A DNA stretch of 64,000 nt from Fischerella sp. CENA71 (GTDB lineage: Bacteria > Cyanobacteriota > Cyanobacteriia > Cyanobacteriales > Nostocaceae), in the NCBI GenBank assembly GCA_024239075.1, contig JANBVI010000027.1, forward strand, positions 372,001-436,000, read 5' to 3'. Within the stretch, counting starts at the first letter, position 1, and every line of letters starts with the position of its first letter. Position numbers and translations under genes: made by a program. The notes under the pieces are model-generated. The model was given only the letters and a program-made list of their open reading frames with translations, had not been told where the DNA came from and did no database searches. Shown in pieces: positions 29,255 through 38,320 of this stretch.

Positions 29255-30457
29255 CTATATTGTTGCTTCTGGCAAAATCAACATTGCATCACCAAACGAA
29301 TAAAAACGATATCGAGATGCTATGGCTTCTTGATAAATATTTAATAATCTTTGCCTACCGATTAAAGCACTTACCAACATCAACAAACTTGAACGTGGTA
29401 AATGAAAGTTAGTAATCATACCTTCCACTACCCGCCATTGATAACCAGGATAGATAAACAAATTAGTCTTTCCACAAAATGCTTGCAGTTCACCTTCAGT
29501 TGCAGCTCCTTCTAAAGCACGAACTACCGTCGTACCCACAGCAATAACACGACCACCAGCAGCTTTAGTAGCACGAATTTGTTCTACAGTATTTTGAGGT
29601 ACTTCTATCCATTCTTCATGCATTGTATGGGTAGTGACGTTTTCCACTTCTACCGGACGAAATGTTCCTACACCTACGTGCAATGTTACAAAAGCTTGAT
29701 TAATATTTTGTTCGCGTAACTTTTGTAATAATTCTGGAGTAAAGTGCAGTCCTGCTGTGGGAGCAGCAACCGCTCCTGGATTTTGAGCATATACTGTTTG
29801 ATACTGTTCGTTTTGAGCTTTGCTTGTTGTGATGTATGGCGGTAGAGGTATTTCACCAAATTCATCCAACAATTGCAGCAAAGAAACTTTTTCTGGCAGT
29901 TCAAATTGTAGCAAACGCCCTCCAGTCGCGGTGTCGCTTGCTAGGACAGTCGCTGTTAGAGAATAAGACAGGGGGATGAGGGGAGATACGGACGCGGAGA
30001 GATTTTCTAATCCTTTTTCCGTGTCTTCTTTCCTATTCTTCGGTGTGAAAACAATTTTTGAGCCGCGCTTAAAACGTTTTCCCGGCTTGACTAAGGCTAA
30101 CCAACAGTTATGCTGTCTTTCTTCTAGCAGTAGTACTTCTACCTGTGCTCCTGTTAATTTTTGACCATATAATCGGGCTGGAAGAACTCGTGTATTATTC
30201 ATCACTAGCAAATCCCCCGGACGTAGGATTTCTGGTAAATCTCGAAAGATGTGGTGTTGAGGTGCAATTTCTTTACCTACATTTTGAGAATTTACAACTA
30301 GGAGTCTAGAACTATCTCTGGGAACTGCTGGGTTTTGAGCAATTAATTCGGTTGGTAATTCATAATCGTACCCAGCTAATGAGAGGTCTAGCTCAGAATT
30401 TTCTGGTGTTTGTTTGGATATTAAATGAGAATTTGTTTTTGCGAGTTGTTCCTGCAT
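29255..30457 (-). CDS. queA: S-adenosylmethionine:tRNA ribosyltransferase-isomerase
   Basis: QueA transfers the ribosyl part of S-adenosylmethionine to 7-aminomethyl-7-deazaguanine in tRNA, making epoxyqueuosine. Family motifs include [25 protein letters not shown], split here by position, then [31 protein letters not shown] and [18 protein letters not shown]. The product is about 400 residues, longer than the usual ~350, partly because about 26 residues (ending ENLSASVSP and PLIPLSYS) come from a repeat inserted between VFTPK and LTATVL. The insertion keeps the frame and lies in a loop. The ATG at 30457 is my choice; one at 30493 would add 12 residues. Confidence 0.94.
   Translation of the reverse strand: MQEQLAKTNSHLISKQTPENSELDLSLAGYDYELPTELIAQNPAVPRDSSRLLVVNSQNVGKEIAPQHHIFRDLPEILRPGDLLVMNNTRVLPARLYGQKLTGAQVEVLLLEERQHNCWLALVKPGKRFKRGSKIVFTPKNRKEDTEKGLENLSASVSPLIPLSYSLTATVLASDTATGGRLLQFELPEKVSLLQLLDEFGEIPLPPYITTSKAQNEQYQTVYAQNPGAVAAPTAGLHFTPELLQKLREQNINQAFVTLHVGVGTFRPVEVENVTTHTMHEEWIEVPQNTVEQIRATKAAGGRVIAVGTTVVRALEGAATEGELQAFCGKTNLFIYPGYQWRVVEGMITNFHLPRSSLLMLVSALIGRQRLLNIYQEAIASRYRFYSFGDAMLILPEATI
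29958..30045 (-). repeat. In-frame GACGCGG-type repeat inside queA
   Basis: This segment breaks the QueA family pattern. On the coding strand it reads GAAGACACGGAAAAAGG, an AT-rich loop and CTCTCCGCGTC. It encodes a peptide containing NLSAS. It shares core, orientation and frame with the copies in yraN, the acylase gene and cobB. Confidence 0.75.
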
Positions 30458-30699
30458 TGAGATTTTAGACTTTCTTAAACAATTTGGTTGCAAATAATGA
30501 GTTCTTTTAGAACTCTAAAGTATTGCCGACAAAATAGAATCTTCGACTTTAAGATAGATAGCATTCAGTACCACTGAAGCAACTATATGAAAATTGGGTA
30601 AACCTCCCTATCTAAAAACGGGGGCTTTTACCCTAGTAAGTTGTGAGTCGCTCTACCAATAATAGAAATGTAGGATTGGCTTTGATCCCAAGCACCAAG

Positions 30700-31089
30700 A
30701 TGGAATACTTGTATTATCTGGCAAATGCCAGTCTCACTCTGAGGGTTGTTCAATACTTGCACGCTAAACCCCAAATACCTGTTTCCTTCATCACCGTAAT
30801 TCATCAAATTGATGGTTGGGTGGTTAGAGTCAAACTGAGAAAACAGGTATCGCCCCAAGAAGATGGTGACATTCGAGCTTTTTTGAATGAATTAGGAATT
30901 AGCTACGAGCCGCCAATGCGAGTACAAATGGCACTTTGGAGCTTAGAGGCAGGTCAGTGTCCTGTTGATGTTATGCGTCGTTATCAGGTTGCTATTGTCT
31001 CTCATGGTAGCCCAGAAAAAGAGGAAATTGAGGCATTTAGACAACAGTTTGTTAGGGGATTAGGTTATTGTCCAGAAACTTTGGCGTAA
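30700..31089 (+). CDS. Conserved-looking protein of unknown function
   Basis: I do not recognise this gene. The product has about 129 residues from the ATG at 30700 (MEYLYYLANASLTLRVV). An in-frame GTG at 30643 would add 19 residues of low-complexity, less plausible sequence. It is soluble, has alternating strands and helices (VSFITVIHQIDGWVVRVKL, then DIRAFLNELGI) and ends RGLGYCPETLA. No enzyme motif is visible. It starts divergently from queA and stands alone before the convergent yraN. Confidence 0.72.
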   Translation: MEYLYYLANASLTLRVVQYLHAKPQIPVSFITVIHQIDGWVVRVKLRKQVSPQEDGDIRAFLNELGISYEPPMRVQMALWSLEAGQCPVDVMRRYQVAIVSHGSPEKEEIEAFRQQFVRGLGYCPETLA

Positions 31090-31250
31090 CCAAATTCAGT
31101 AAACTGTTATCAATTATCAGTTTGAAAAAGTATTAGGTCAGCCTTGAAATATAATTTAGAGTAAAAATTAAAATTGTAGGGGGGTAATTGGTAATTGATA
31201 ATTATTGATATTTGGTGTTATTAACAGAGAATAACTCGTAATAGCCGCTA

Positions 31251-31802
31251 CTATCTGAAATCATCGGCAACATCAAAAGCCGCAGAAATATATTCTTGTA
31301 ATGTTAATTTATACCCTGCTATATACGAGCTAAATAGGTTTTCTTCTTGAAATTTGTCCTTAATAAATTTTGTTGACATTTGACGATAACTAACAATGGC
31401 AACGTCAAATCGACAAGGGTAATCTGCTTGATCAGGGTGTGCTACTAAAAACATCTGTGCTGTACGCCAAAGCTTGACTTGCTTTGATAAGGCGATCGCA
31501 CTTCTTCCCCCCGCATCCCAATTTCTGGGACTGCGGGTTTTTACTTCGACAAACGCCAGTGTTGGAGACGAGAGTACAGAAGACGCGGAGATATTATTAA
31601 CAATTTCTCCCTTGTCCGCGTGTCCTTCGTGTCCCGATCTCTCTGCATCCTCCACATACTGGGCAACAATATCAATTTCTCCCCAACGACAACGCCAGCG
31701 ACGAGCAAGAATTACCCAACCTTGAGATTGTAAGCAATGTGCTACTAGGTCTTCTCCTGCGTTGCCGATATCGAGATAATGGTAAGGAGAATGGTTCGTC
31801 AT
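31251..31802 (-). CDS. YraN-family (UPF0102) nuclease-fold protein
   Basis: A 183-residue protein of the YraN/UPF0102 family, which has a PD-(D/E)XK nuclease fold resembling Holliday-junction resolvases. The motifs [20 protein letters not shown] and FVEVKTRS give the E...D...ExK catalytic pattern. Family members are usually ~120 residues. Here about 30 residues (from [16 protein letters not shown] to NNISASSVL) are a repeat-derived insertion between the GEIDIV strand and the VEVKTR strand, and the C-terminus is also extended. The frame is intact, so the protein may still fold. Its start codon lies only 15 bp from that of the divergent pentapeptide gene. Confidence 0.88.
   Translation of the reverse strand: MTNHSPYHYLDIGNAGEDLVAHCLQSQGWVILARRWRCRWGEIDIVAQYVEDAERSGHEGHADKGEIVNNISASSVLSSPTLAFVEVKTRSPRNWDAGGRSAIALSKQVKLWRTAQMFLVAHPDQADYPCRFDVAIVSYRQMSTKFIKDKFQEENLFSSYIAGYKLTLQEYISAAFDVADDFR
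31560..31657 (-). repeat. In-frame GACGCGG-type repeat inside yraN
   Basis: The coding strand reads CACGCGGACAAGGGAGAAATT, split here as CACGCGGACAAGGG plus GAAATTG, then ATCTCCGCGTC. It encodes a peptide with NNISAS. It interrupts the nuclease core between two beta strands without breaking the frame. Confidence 0.78.
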
Positions 31803-31817
31803 TGGTTAAAAGTTACA

Positions 31818-32327
31818 ATGAGTTCTAAGTTGAGCGATCGCATTAAAATAAGCATACTAAGTGTGTTGTTTTTGGCTGTGATGGCTATCACAGTTGCTCT
31901 AGCTTTCCCCGAAAGTGCTGTAGCAATTAACTATAACAACCGAACCTTAGAAGCGGCTGATTTTTCCAAGCAGGATTTAACAGATTCCAGCTTTGACCAT
32001 GCTAATCTTCGCAATAGCAACTTCAGCAATTCCAATTTACGTGGTGTCAGATTCTTTTCGGCAAATTTAACGTCAGTAGATTTCACCGACTCTGACCTCA
32101 GTTATGCCGATTTAGAATCAGCACGAATGACTAAAGCCAATTTGACGAATGCAGTCCTAGAAGGCGCATTTATAACTGGCACTATGTTTAATGGAGCAAC
32201 AATTGATGGTGCAGATTTTACTGATACTTACATCCGTGAGGACATGCTTAAGAAATTATGTGAAGTAGCTAAAGGCACTAACCCAGTCACAGGGCGGAAT
32301 ACCCGCGATACTTTGGCTTGTCCTTAA
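31818..32327 (+). CDS. Secreted or lumenal pentapeptide-repeat protein
   Basis: A 169-residue protein with a signal peptide (about residues 9-36, [19 protein letters not shown], cleaved after AVA). A pentapeptide-repeat beta-helix follows, with A(D/N)Lxx units such as ANLRN, SNLRG, ANLTS, SDLSY and ANLTN. It ends with a short capped segment containing two cysteines (LCEVAKG and TLACP). This matches the layout of thylakoid-lumen pentapeptide proteins; the function is unknown. I chose the ATG at 31818 over one at 31779 because the upstream codons overlap the divergent yraN gene. Confidence 0.87.
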   Translation: MSSKLSDRIKISILSVLFLAVMAITVALAFPESAVAINYNNRTLEAADFSKQDLTDSSFDHANLRNSNFSNSNLRGVRFFSANLTSVDFTDSDLSYADLESARMTKANLTNAVLEGAFITGTMFNGATIDGADFTDTYIREDMLKKLCEVAKGTNPVTGRNTRDTLACP

Positions 32328-32342
32328 TTGTTACTAACTTTG

Positions 32343-32387
32343 GTGTCTTGGTGTCTTGGTGTTTTAACCACAAAGACACCAAGACAC
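32343..32387. repeat. Inverted repeat of GTGTCTTGG units
   Basis: GTGTCTTGGTGTCTTGG on the left pairs with CCAAGACAC-type units on the right across a short TTAA loop. It lies between convergent genes and may act as a terminator. A second copy of the family is at 48211-48274. Confidence 0.7.
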
Positions 32388-32414
32388 GAAGAGAATTCTT
32401 GTGTGATGGGCGGC

Positions 32415-34931
32415 TTAAGGCATTAACTTTAAACTTTTAGCAGTATTACTTACTATATTTTTTTGTTCCCAAAGCATGGGATGATATTCAAACTTGCGCC
32501 AAGGTTGAATCATATCGTCGTAGTGGCGATGAAAAGCATGACCAGATTGTCCAGTCGTTTGAATGGCGACGGAATTATCCCAATTTGCTAAGTCTACAAT
32601 CATCCGCATTGATGGTAAAGAAACTACAGTGTAGTCCTCAGTTGCATTCCACCCAGTTGCATTGACAATAGAACTACCGCCACTACTCGGAAAGGGACCA
32701 CGGTTAAAAAGTGCTTCAACAGGTGCAATACCCGATTTCCCTAAAGTTTGGTTGCGGAAGGTGACAGTATGAAGATTTCCCCAGCGCCAGCGACTTGCAT
32801 CTTTTCCCAAAGTTTGTTCTAGTTCATCTACTGCTTTGGCAAAAGCTTGTTGAAAAATTTGATCACGATTTTCCACTGGAGAGGTTTTTTGATTATCCCA
32901 CCAATTGTTATTAGGTTGTTTCACCAATTGTCTAATGATTTCAAACCCACGACTGCTACCAGTTGATAAATAAGCTTGGGGTAGTTGATCGCTAAATGTA
33001 TCAGCTAAGAGATGTTTCCAAAATGCTGCAAAAATTGCGCCAGCATTACTGTCTTGATGTTGTTGAAAATCCCAATCTACTAGCAAACGTCGTGCTTTTT
33101 CCAAACGATGATCTGATATGGGAATTTGCAGCAGAATAGGCACTATATTTTCGGCAATTAAATTTTTATTATCTGCCTGCATTTTCTGTACATCAGCAAC
33201 TGTAATACCATTCTTTTTTGCTGCGATCATTTCTACAATTCGCTGGGCGCGAAAACCATAATCCCACTCACTAGAAATCAGATAAGGATAATCTTCACCT
33301 ACAGCTGCGTTATTAGCAGTCACGATATAGCCAGACTCTGGATTAAAGATTGAGGGAAGTTTCTCAAACGGAATATATTCTTGCCATTCAAAGTCATCTG
33401 TCCAACCGAGAACGGGATACCGCCCATCTCCAGTTTTGCGAACAGGGATTTTACCAGGCATTTGGTAGCCAATATTGCCATCAATATCAGCGTAAACAAA
33501 ATTTTGTGCTGGTACATCAAAATCTCGTACGCCTGCGCGGAATTCTTGCCAATTTTGACTAAGATTGATTTTGACGATCGCAGATGCCAAGGTTGAAGGT
33601 TCTAAGGCAGTCCATCGCAATGCTAAAGCATAATTTGCTGGTAAGTTAATCCCTGCTGTTTGACGGAAGTTTTTTAAGGGGGCAAATGTGTCAGAAATAA
33701 TTGGCCCGTGGCGAGTGTAGCGGACTGTTTGTGTAACAGATTTGCTACTAGCAACTTGAATATTTTCTGTGAGGAGTTCCATATCAACCCATTTACCATT
33801 AACTTCATATTGATTCGGATTATTTGGGTTGATTTTCTCAATGAACAAGTCCATCACATCTGCTTCTAAATTAGTCACTCCCCAACTAATACGGTCATTG
33901 TGACCAATAATCACCCCTGCCATACTAGGGAAAGAAAATCCTGTCACATCGTAGGGACATGCAGCAGTTTTTGGTAAGCAATGTAAACCAACTTCATACC
34001 AAATAGATGGCATTTGTACACCCAAGTGAGGATCATTGGCGAGGATGGGTTTACCAGTTGCAGTACGTTTTCCTGAGATTACCCAGTTGTTGGAACCTAT
34101 ACCATCGCCTTTACCGAGGGCGAGGGGAGAAGAAAAGGAGGACGCGGAGAACATCAGACGCGGTGACGCGGAGAATCTATTTACATTACTCTCTGTGTCT
34201 CTGCTTCCTCGTGTCCTCGTGTCTTTATTATTCCCTGCATCACCTACAATAACGGGATGATCGACGGGATAGGGAGGAATGAGTTGATCTACTTGTTGTG
34301 ATGTGAGGGTTTTGAGTAGGACACTGCGTTCAATTTCTGTGTCTAGGTTGTCGCCAAGATCGTAGGACATAACTTTGCCCCACGTGAGTGTATGTAAAAG
34401 TTGCCAAGGTTCGGGTTTATATTTGGGGTTGAGCAGTTTTAGGACAGCGTATTCTAAACTTAAGCTGCTATCTTGGTGATTGCCAAGATAAGTATTAATC
34501 CCAGCAGCATAAGCTTGTAGGATATTTTTGGTTTGTGCATCCATTTGCTGTATTTCTGTTTGGGCAACTCGCGCCCATCCCAAGGTACGCAGGAATTTAT
34601 CAACATTCAGCTGCGACTGACCAAACATTTCGGCTAAACGACCAGAACCTATGTGTCGCCAAAAATCCATTTGCCAGAAACGATCTTGAGCATGAATATA
34701 GCCTTGAGCCATAAATAGATCGTGGGTATTCTGGGCATAAATGTGAGGAATTCCTGATCGATCGCGTCGGACTTCAACCTGTGATTGCAATCCTGGTAAT
34801 CTAATTTCGCCGCTTTCTTGCGGCCAGGAATGGTGAATAGTGTAGGCGATCGCACTACTCATGACCAAAATTACAACTAGAATACTAATGCTAATCAATT
34901 TCAAGATTTTGCTTTTAAATAGCTTCTGCAT
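32415..34931 (-). CDS. Penicillin-acylase-family N-terminal nucleophile hydrolase
   Basis: An 838-residue precursor of the penicillin amidase family, whose members cut amide bonds in acyl-homoserine lactones, beta-lactams or related amides. A signal anchor (ISILVVILVMSSAIAY) starts the protein, so it should be periplasmic. The alpha chain has QGYIHAQDRFWQMDFWR. The beta chain begins at the catalytic serine in GIGSNNWVISGKRT (residue 280), followed by LANDPHL. A repeat-derived insertion (about residues 231-270) lies in the spacer that is normally cut out during maturation. The true substrate cannot be told; a role against quorum signals is only possible. Confidence 0.9.
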   Translation of the reverse strand: MQKLFKSKILKLISISILVVILVMSSAIAYTIHHSWPQESGEIRLPGLQSQVEVRRDRSGIPHIYAQNTHDLFMAQGYIHAQDRFWQMDFWRHIGSGRLAEMFGQSQLNVDKFLRTLGWARVAQTEIQQMDAQTKNILQAYAAGINTYLGNHQDSSLSLEYAVLKLLNPKYKPEPWQLLHTLTWGKVMSYDLGDNLDTEIERSVLLKTLTSQQVDQLIPPYPVDHPVIVGDAGNNKDTRTRGSRDTESNVNRFSASPRLMFSASSFSSPLALGKGDGIGSNNWVISGKRTATGKPILANDPHLGVQMPSIWYEVGLHCLPKTAACPYDVTGFSFPSMAGVIIGHNDRISWGVTNLEADVMDLFIEKINPNNPNQYEVNGKWVDMELLTENIQVASSKSVTQTVRYTRHGPIISDTFAPLKNFRQTAGINLPANYALALRWTALEPSTLASAIVKINLSQNWQEFRAGVRDFDVPAQNFVYADIDGNIGYQMPGKIPVRKTGDGRYPVLGWTDDFEWQEYIPFEKLPSIFNPESGYIVTANNAAVGEDYPYLISSEWDYGFRAQRIVEMIAAKKNGITVADVQKMQADNKNLIAENIVPILLQIPISDHRLEKARRLLVDWDFQQHQDSNAGAIFAAFWKHLLADTFSDQLPQAYLSTGSSRGFEIIRQLVKQPNNNWWDNQKTSPVENRDQIFQQAFAKAVDELEQTLGKDASRWRWGNLHTVTFRNQTLGKSGIAPVEALFNRGPFPSSGGSSIVNATGWNATEDYTVVSLPSMRMIVDLANWDNSVAIQTTGQSGHAFHRHYDDMIQPWRKFEYHPMLWEQKNIVSNTAKSLKLMP
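34122..34241 (-). repeat. In-frame GACGCGG-type repeat inside the acylase gene
   Basis: The longest of the four in-gene copies. The coding strand has GACACGAGGACACGAGG, an AT-rich loop and then two TCTCCGCGTC units. It encodes NRFSASPRL and then MFSASS. It ends about 10 codons before the nucleophile serine. Confidence 0.8.
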
Positions 34932-35526
34932 AGTTGATTTCGCAGATGATAAATTTTCAGATTGTTAACATTGTCTGTATTTTCGGTAACTTTGATATAT
35001 GTATATTTGCAGTTTTTCTCAAATATCTTTCTCTAGTATGGTTAAGCTTGGTTACTAAACTTGTAGATTGAATAAAGAAAAAATTAAAAAATAAAATTTT
35101 AAATATTATTAAGCAATTGTACTCATTGTTGTGTTTGTAATGAGGACTAAAGTCCTCACTACAAACTTAAAATAATATGCCAATTGCATAATTCTTGACT
35201 ATTTTGAGCTTTAATTATCCATCAAAGGAATCCAGATAGGATTTTCCCTTTACCTTTTACCTCTCTACCTTAAGAGGTATATGCTCACTGAATTGTTGCA
35301 AATTATTTAGTTAGCAATTTCCAGGTAAAGTTTATTTTCAAACGATGCAAGAAGAATGAAAGTACTGTTAGTCTGTTTATGTAAGAAAAGACTAGTTTGA
35401 CGTTTATTAGAGGTAGATTTTGTTCTTAACAAGTTTTAACAATTGCTGTAGTTAATTAACTGAAAAGATATTGATGAATTATTAAGATTAACTAAAAAAA
35501 TTATATTTATTGTTTTTCTAATTACT
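34932..35526. other. Intergenic region, about 600 bp, AT-rich
   Basis: No gene seen. It contains a palindrome GAGGACTAAAGTCCTC at about 35142-35157 followed by ACTACAAAC, a sequence related to one near 29156. The rest is AT-rich, including the likely promoter of the next small gene. Confidence 0.6.
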
Positions 35527-35886
35527 ATGTTGAACTTCTTGAAGCGAATTGGTAGTCGGAATATGAAACATTACTCTGATGCATGGATTGAAGAATGGTG
35601 TAAAGATAACGGTTGGACAGATTTATTTATTGAGCGCTGTAATAGTTACTGGGCTTTCCCTCCTGGTGCTGTAATGCCAGAACCAATTCCCATGCAAGTT
35701 CTCAGAGTTATTAAAGCCGAAAAAGGATTAACCTGTGAAGAACGTTTTTGGTCACTCACAGCAGTAATTGCAACTATGATTGCAGCTTTTGTGACCTATT
35801 GGTTGAGATGTCCGATACCATTGGTTGCTGCTTTCGCTTTTAATGCGGTGACGGTGGCTCAACTTGAGGTTGAGGATGCGTATTAA
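35527..35886 (+). CDS. Small membrane protein of unknown function
   Basis: I do not recognise this 119-residue protein. It begins MLNFLKRIGSRNMKHYSDAW; the second methionine at 35563 is an alternative start. The N-terminal half is soluble, with WIEEWCKDNGW and SYWAFPPGAVMPEPIP. The C-terminal half has two probable membrane segments (SLTAVIATMIAAFVTYW and IPLVAAFAFNAVTVA). It stands alone before the convergent kinase gene. The coding pattern looks real. Confidence 0.7.
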   Translation: MLNFLKRIGSRNMKHYSDAWIEEWCKDNGWTDLFIERCNSYWAFPPGAVMPEPIPMQVLRVIKAEKGLTCEERFWSLTAVIATMIAAFVTYWLRCPIPLVAAFAFNAVTVAQLEVEDAY

Positions 35887-36006
35887 AGGAGGAGAAAGGT
35901 TAAGGCGTAAAGGGGAAAGAAAAGATTTATTTTTAATTTTATGCTTAGAGGAGGTGCTGCGATCGCAGCACCTTTTGTAATTCTAAATAGCTACGAACTT
36001 TCTGAG

Positions 36007-38181
36007 CTAACGTAGAGGTTTTGGCAGAATTAATTGTATTGGTTTTGATGTTTGAATTGGTTCTACACCAGGTTTTGGCTGAGTTACTACGTGCGGTTTA
36101 GTAAAAATTACATTTGGTTTGATCACTGACAACTGACTTTGGGCTTTATCTCGTGCTTGGATAGCTTGCTGATAATCTGGTTTAATTTTTATCGCTTGAT
36201 TGTAAGAAGCGATCGCTTCTTGATAACGTTGTAAATTGAACAAAGCATTTCCTCTAGAAAACCAAGTTTCGTAGTGTTGTGGGTTGTAACGAGCGGCGCG
36301 ATCATATGAGGCGATCGCTTCTTCATATTTCTGTAAAAGATATAGCGAATTACCCCGGTTATACCAAAGTTGATCATCGTTTCGTTTTAATTTTGCTGCT
36401 TGTTCGTAAGCTGCTACAGCTTCGTTATATTTTTGCATTTGATGGAGCGACCAACCCTTGTTATACCATGCTTGGAAATTATTAGGGTTTAATTCAATAA
36501 ATCTATTAAATGATTCAACTGCTTCTGGATAGCGCTGTAAATTCATCAGAATATTACCTCTTGCTAACCACGCTTGGTAATAATTTGGATTAGTTTGCAC
36601 GGCTTGATCATAGGCTGTCAATGCATCTTGATCACGTTGCATATTCACAAGAGAATTGCCGCGATTAAACCAAGCTTCTGCATAACTTGGTTTGATTTCA
36701 AGAGTTTTATCGTATGCTTTGATTGCCTCTTCGTAGCGTTTTAAATTTTGTAGCGTTTGGGCTTTATTATACCAAGCTTCATAATCATCTTTTTGCAAAT
36801 TAATTGCTTGTTCGTAAGCCGATATTGCTTGATCATACCGCTTTAAACTGCTTAAAGCTTCTCCTTTTGCATTCCAAACTAGGGGAGAGTTATTTTCTAG
36901 TTGTAAGGCTTTATCAAAAGAAGCGATCGCTTCTTGATACCGTCGTAAATCTTTTAATACAAAACCTCTACCTATCCAAGCTTCTAAATAATCCGGCTCA
37001 ATTTGAATTGCTTTGTCATAAGCTGTGAGGGCTGCTTTGTATTCTTTTAATTTACTCAGTGTACTAGCTTGTCCATTCCAAGCTTCAGCATATTCTGGTC
37101 GAATTTTTACTGCTTTTTCATATACTGACAAAGCATCTTGATAACGTTGTAATTCATAAAGTGTATTAGCTTTTTTATATAATTCTGTGGCGTTTACAGA
37201 ATTAATACTATTAATAGTATATATAGCTCCTACAGTTCCCAATCCTAAAATTATCATCCCAGCTAAGATTTTTTTGATAATCTTTCTTTGGGGTTTATTA
37301 TTTGTAATTGATGGTTGATTGTGAACAGGAACATTTAATGCTACTGTTTGCCAGTTGGGATGATGCAAATCTTTTAAAGCTTGTAAAGCTAAAGTTGCTG
37401 ATGAGTAACGTTGACGAAAATCATAACGCACCATTTTATCTAAAAACTGAGCAAATTCCTGACTGACTTCAGTATGATTTTGCCAAATAATTTCATTAGT
37501 TTCTGCGTCTTTTTCAAGTTCTTCAGGAGATAAACCAGTTAGTGCTTGAATCCCAAGAATACCAACAGCATATATATCGCTACTATATTTTGGGCTACCT
37601 TGGGCTTGTTCCCCAGGAAGATAACCAGGAGTACCAATCGCGACGGTAAATGTTGTTTTGTTACTAGGATTAATCACTTGAGTCGTAATTTGTTTGACGG
37701 CTCCAAAATCAATTAAAAATAACTTGCCATCTGGTTCTCTTCTTAGTAAATTATGGGGGTTGATGTCACGATGGATAACTTTCTGTTGATGGACAAAATC
37801 TAAAATTTGTAAAATTTCTTGCAAGAGAGAAATAACTTGAGATTGACTGAGGGGCTTTCCTGGTATGATTTCTTGGCTCAGATCATGGCCTTCAATAAAT
37901 TCTTGTACCAGATAAAATTCTTCGTTTTCTTCAAAGTATGCCAAAAGTTGAGGTATCTGATTGTGTGTACCTAATTTATGTAAAACTTGGGCTTCTGTAT
38001 CAAACAGACGTCTAGCAGTTTGCAGACTTTTTGGATCTGTGACTTGGGGTTTAAGTTTCTTGACAACACATTTAGGATTGCCAGGTAATTGAGTATCATA
38101 AGCGACGAAAGTTTCACCGAATCCTCCTCCTCCCAAATGACTGATAATTTGGTATCTTCCAACAAGTATATTTCCCAGCAT
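36007..38181 (-). CDS. Serine/threonine protein kinase with TPR repeats
   Basis: A Hanks-type kinase joined to TPR repeats. The kinase domain (about 8-275) has the glycine loop LGGGGFGET, lysine 41 in CVVKKLK, catalytic D139 in HRDINPHN, and D158 in DFGAVKQ. A single membrane helix (ILAGMIILGLGTVGAIYT) near 305-325 is followed by about ten TPR units (each ~34 residues, such as AWYNKGWSLHQMQKYNEAVAAY). The TPR part is therefore predicted to be periplasmic and the kinase cytoplasmic. Catalytic-loop residue 141 is N where K is usual. I chose the ATG at 38181; one at 38229 would add 16 residues. Confidence 0.92.
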   Translation of the reverse strand: MLGNILVGRYQIISHLGGGGFGETFVAYDTQLPGNPKCVVKKLKPQVTDPKSLQTARRLFDTEAQVLHKLGTHNQIPQLLAYFEENEEFYLVQEFIEGHDLSQEIIPGKPLSQSQVISLLQEILQILDFVHQQKVIHRDINPHNLLRREPDGKLFLIDFGAVKQITTQVINPSNKTTFTVAIGTPGYLPGEQAQGSPKYSSDIYAVGILGIQALTGLSPEELEKDAETNEIIWQNHTEVSQEFAQFLDKMVRYDFRQRYSSATLALQALKDLHHPNWQTVALNVPVHNQPSITNNKPQRKIIKKILAGMIILGLGTVGAIYTINSINSVNATELYKKANTLYELQRYQDALSVYEKAVKIRPEYAEAWNGQASTLSKLKEYKAALTAYDKAIQIEPDYLEAWIGRGFVLKDLRRYQEAIASFDKALQLENNSPLVWNAKGEALSSLKRYDQAISAYEQAINLQKDDYEAWYNKAQTLQNLKRYEEAIKAYDKTLEIKPSYAEAWFNRGNSLVNMQRDQDALTAYDQAVQTNPNYYQAWLARGNILMNLQRYPEAVESFNRFIELNPNNFQAWYNKGWSLHQMQKYNEAVAAYEQAAKLKRNDDQLWYNRGNSLYLLQKYEEAIASYDRAARYNPQHYETWFSRGNALFNLQRYQEAIASYNQAIKIKPDYQQAIQARDKAQSQLSVIKPNVIFTKPHVVTQPKPGVEPIQTSKPIQLILPKPLR

Positions 38182-38281
38182 TTGGTTTACCCAGTAGAAT
38201 ACGCTACGACCTGATTTTGATCTTGCCACAGTTTTTTGACTGTGGTTAGTAGTTAGTGGATGATGGCTAATAATAATTACT

Positions 38282-38313
38282 CATTACCCATTACCAATTA
38301 CCCATTACCCATT
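38282..38313 (+). repeat. Tandem CATTACC heptamers upstream of the rhomboid gene
   Basis: Four to five CATTACC/AATTACC units in tandem end 8 bp before the ATG of the rhomboid-like gene. The 5' untranslated region is thus largely STRR sequence. Confidence 0.78.
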
Positions 38314-38320
38314 ATTTTCA

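Noticed and set aside
31474-31725. 83-codon plus-strand frame
   Set aside because: Antisense of yraN; it only stays open because the in-frame repeat lacks stops in this phase too.
36007-38181. Regular ~102-bp periodicity that could be mistaken for a repeat array
   Set aside because: It comes from TPR-coding units of 34 codons, which are diverged protein repeats, not a CRISPR or DNA satellite.
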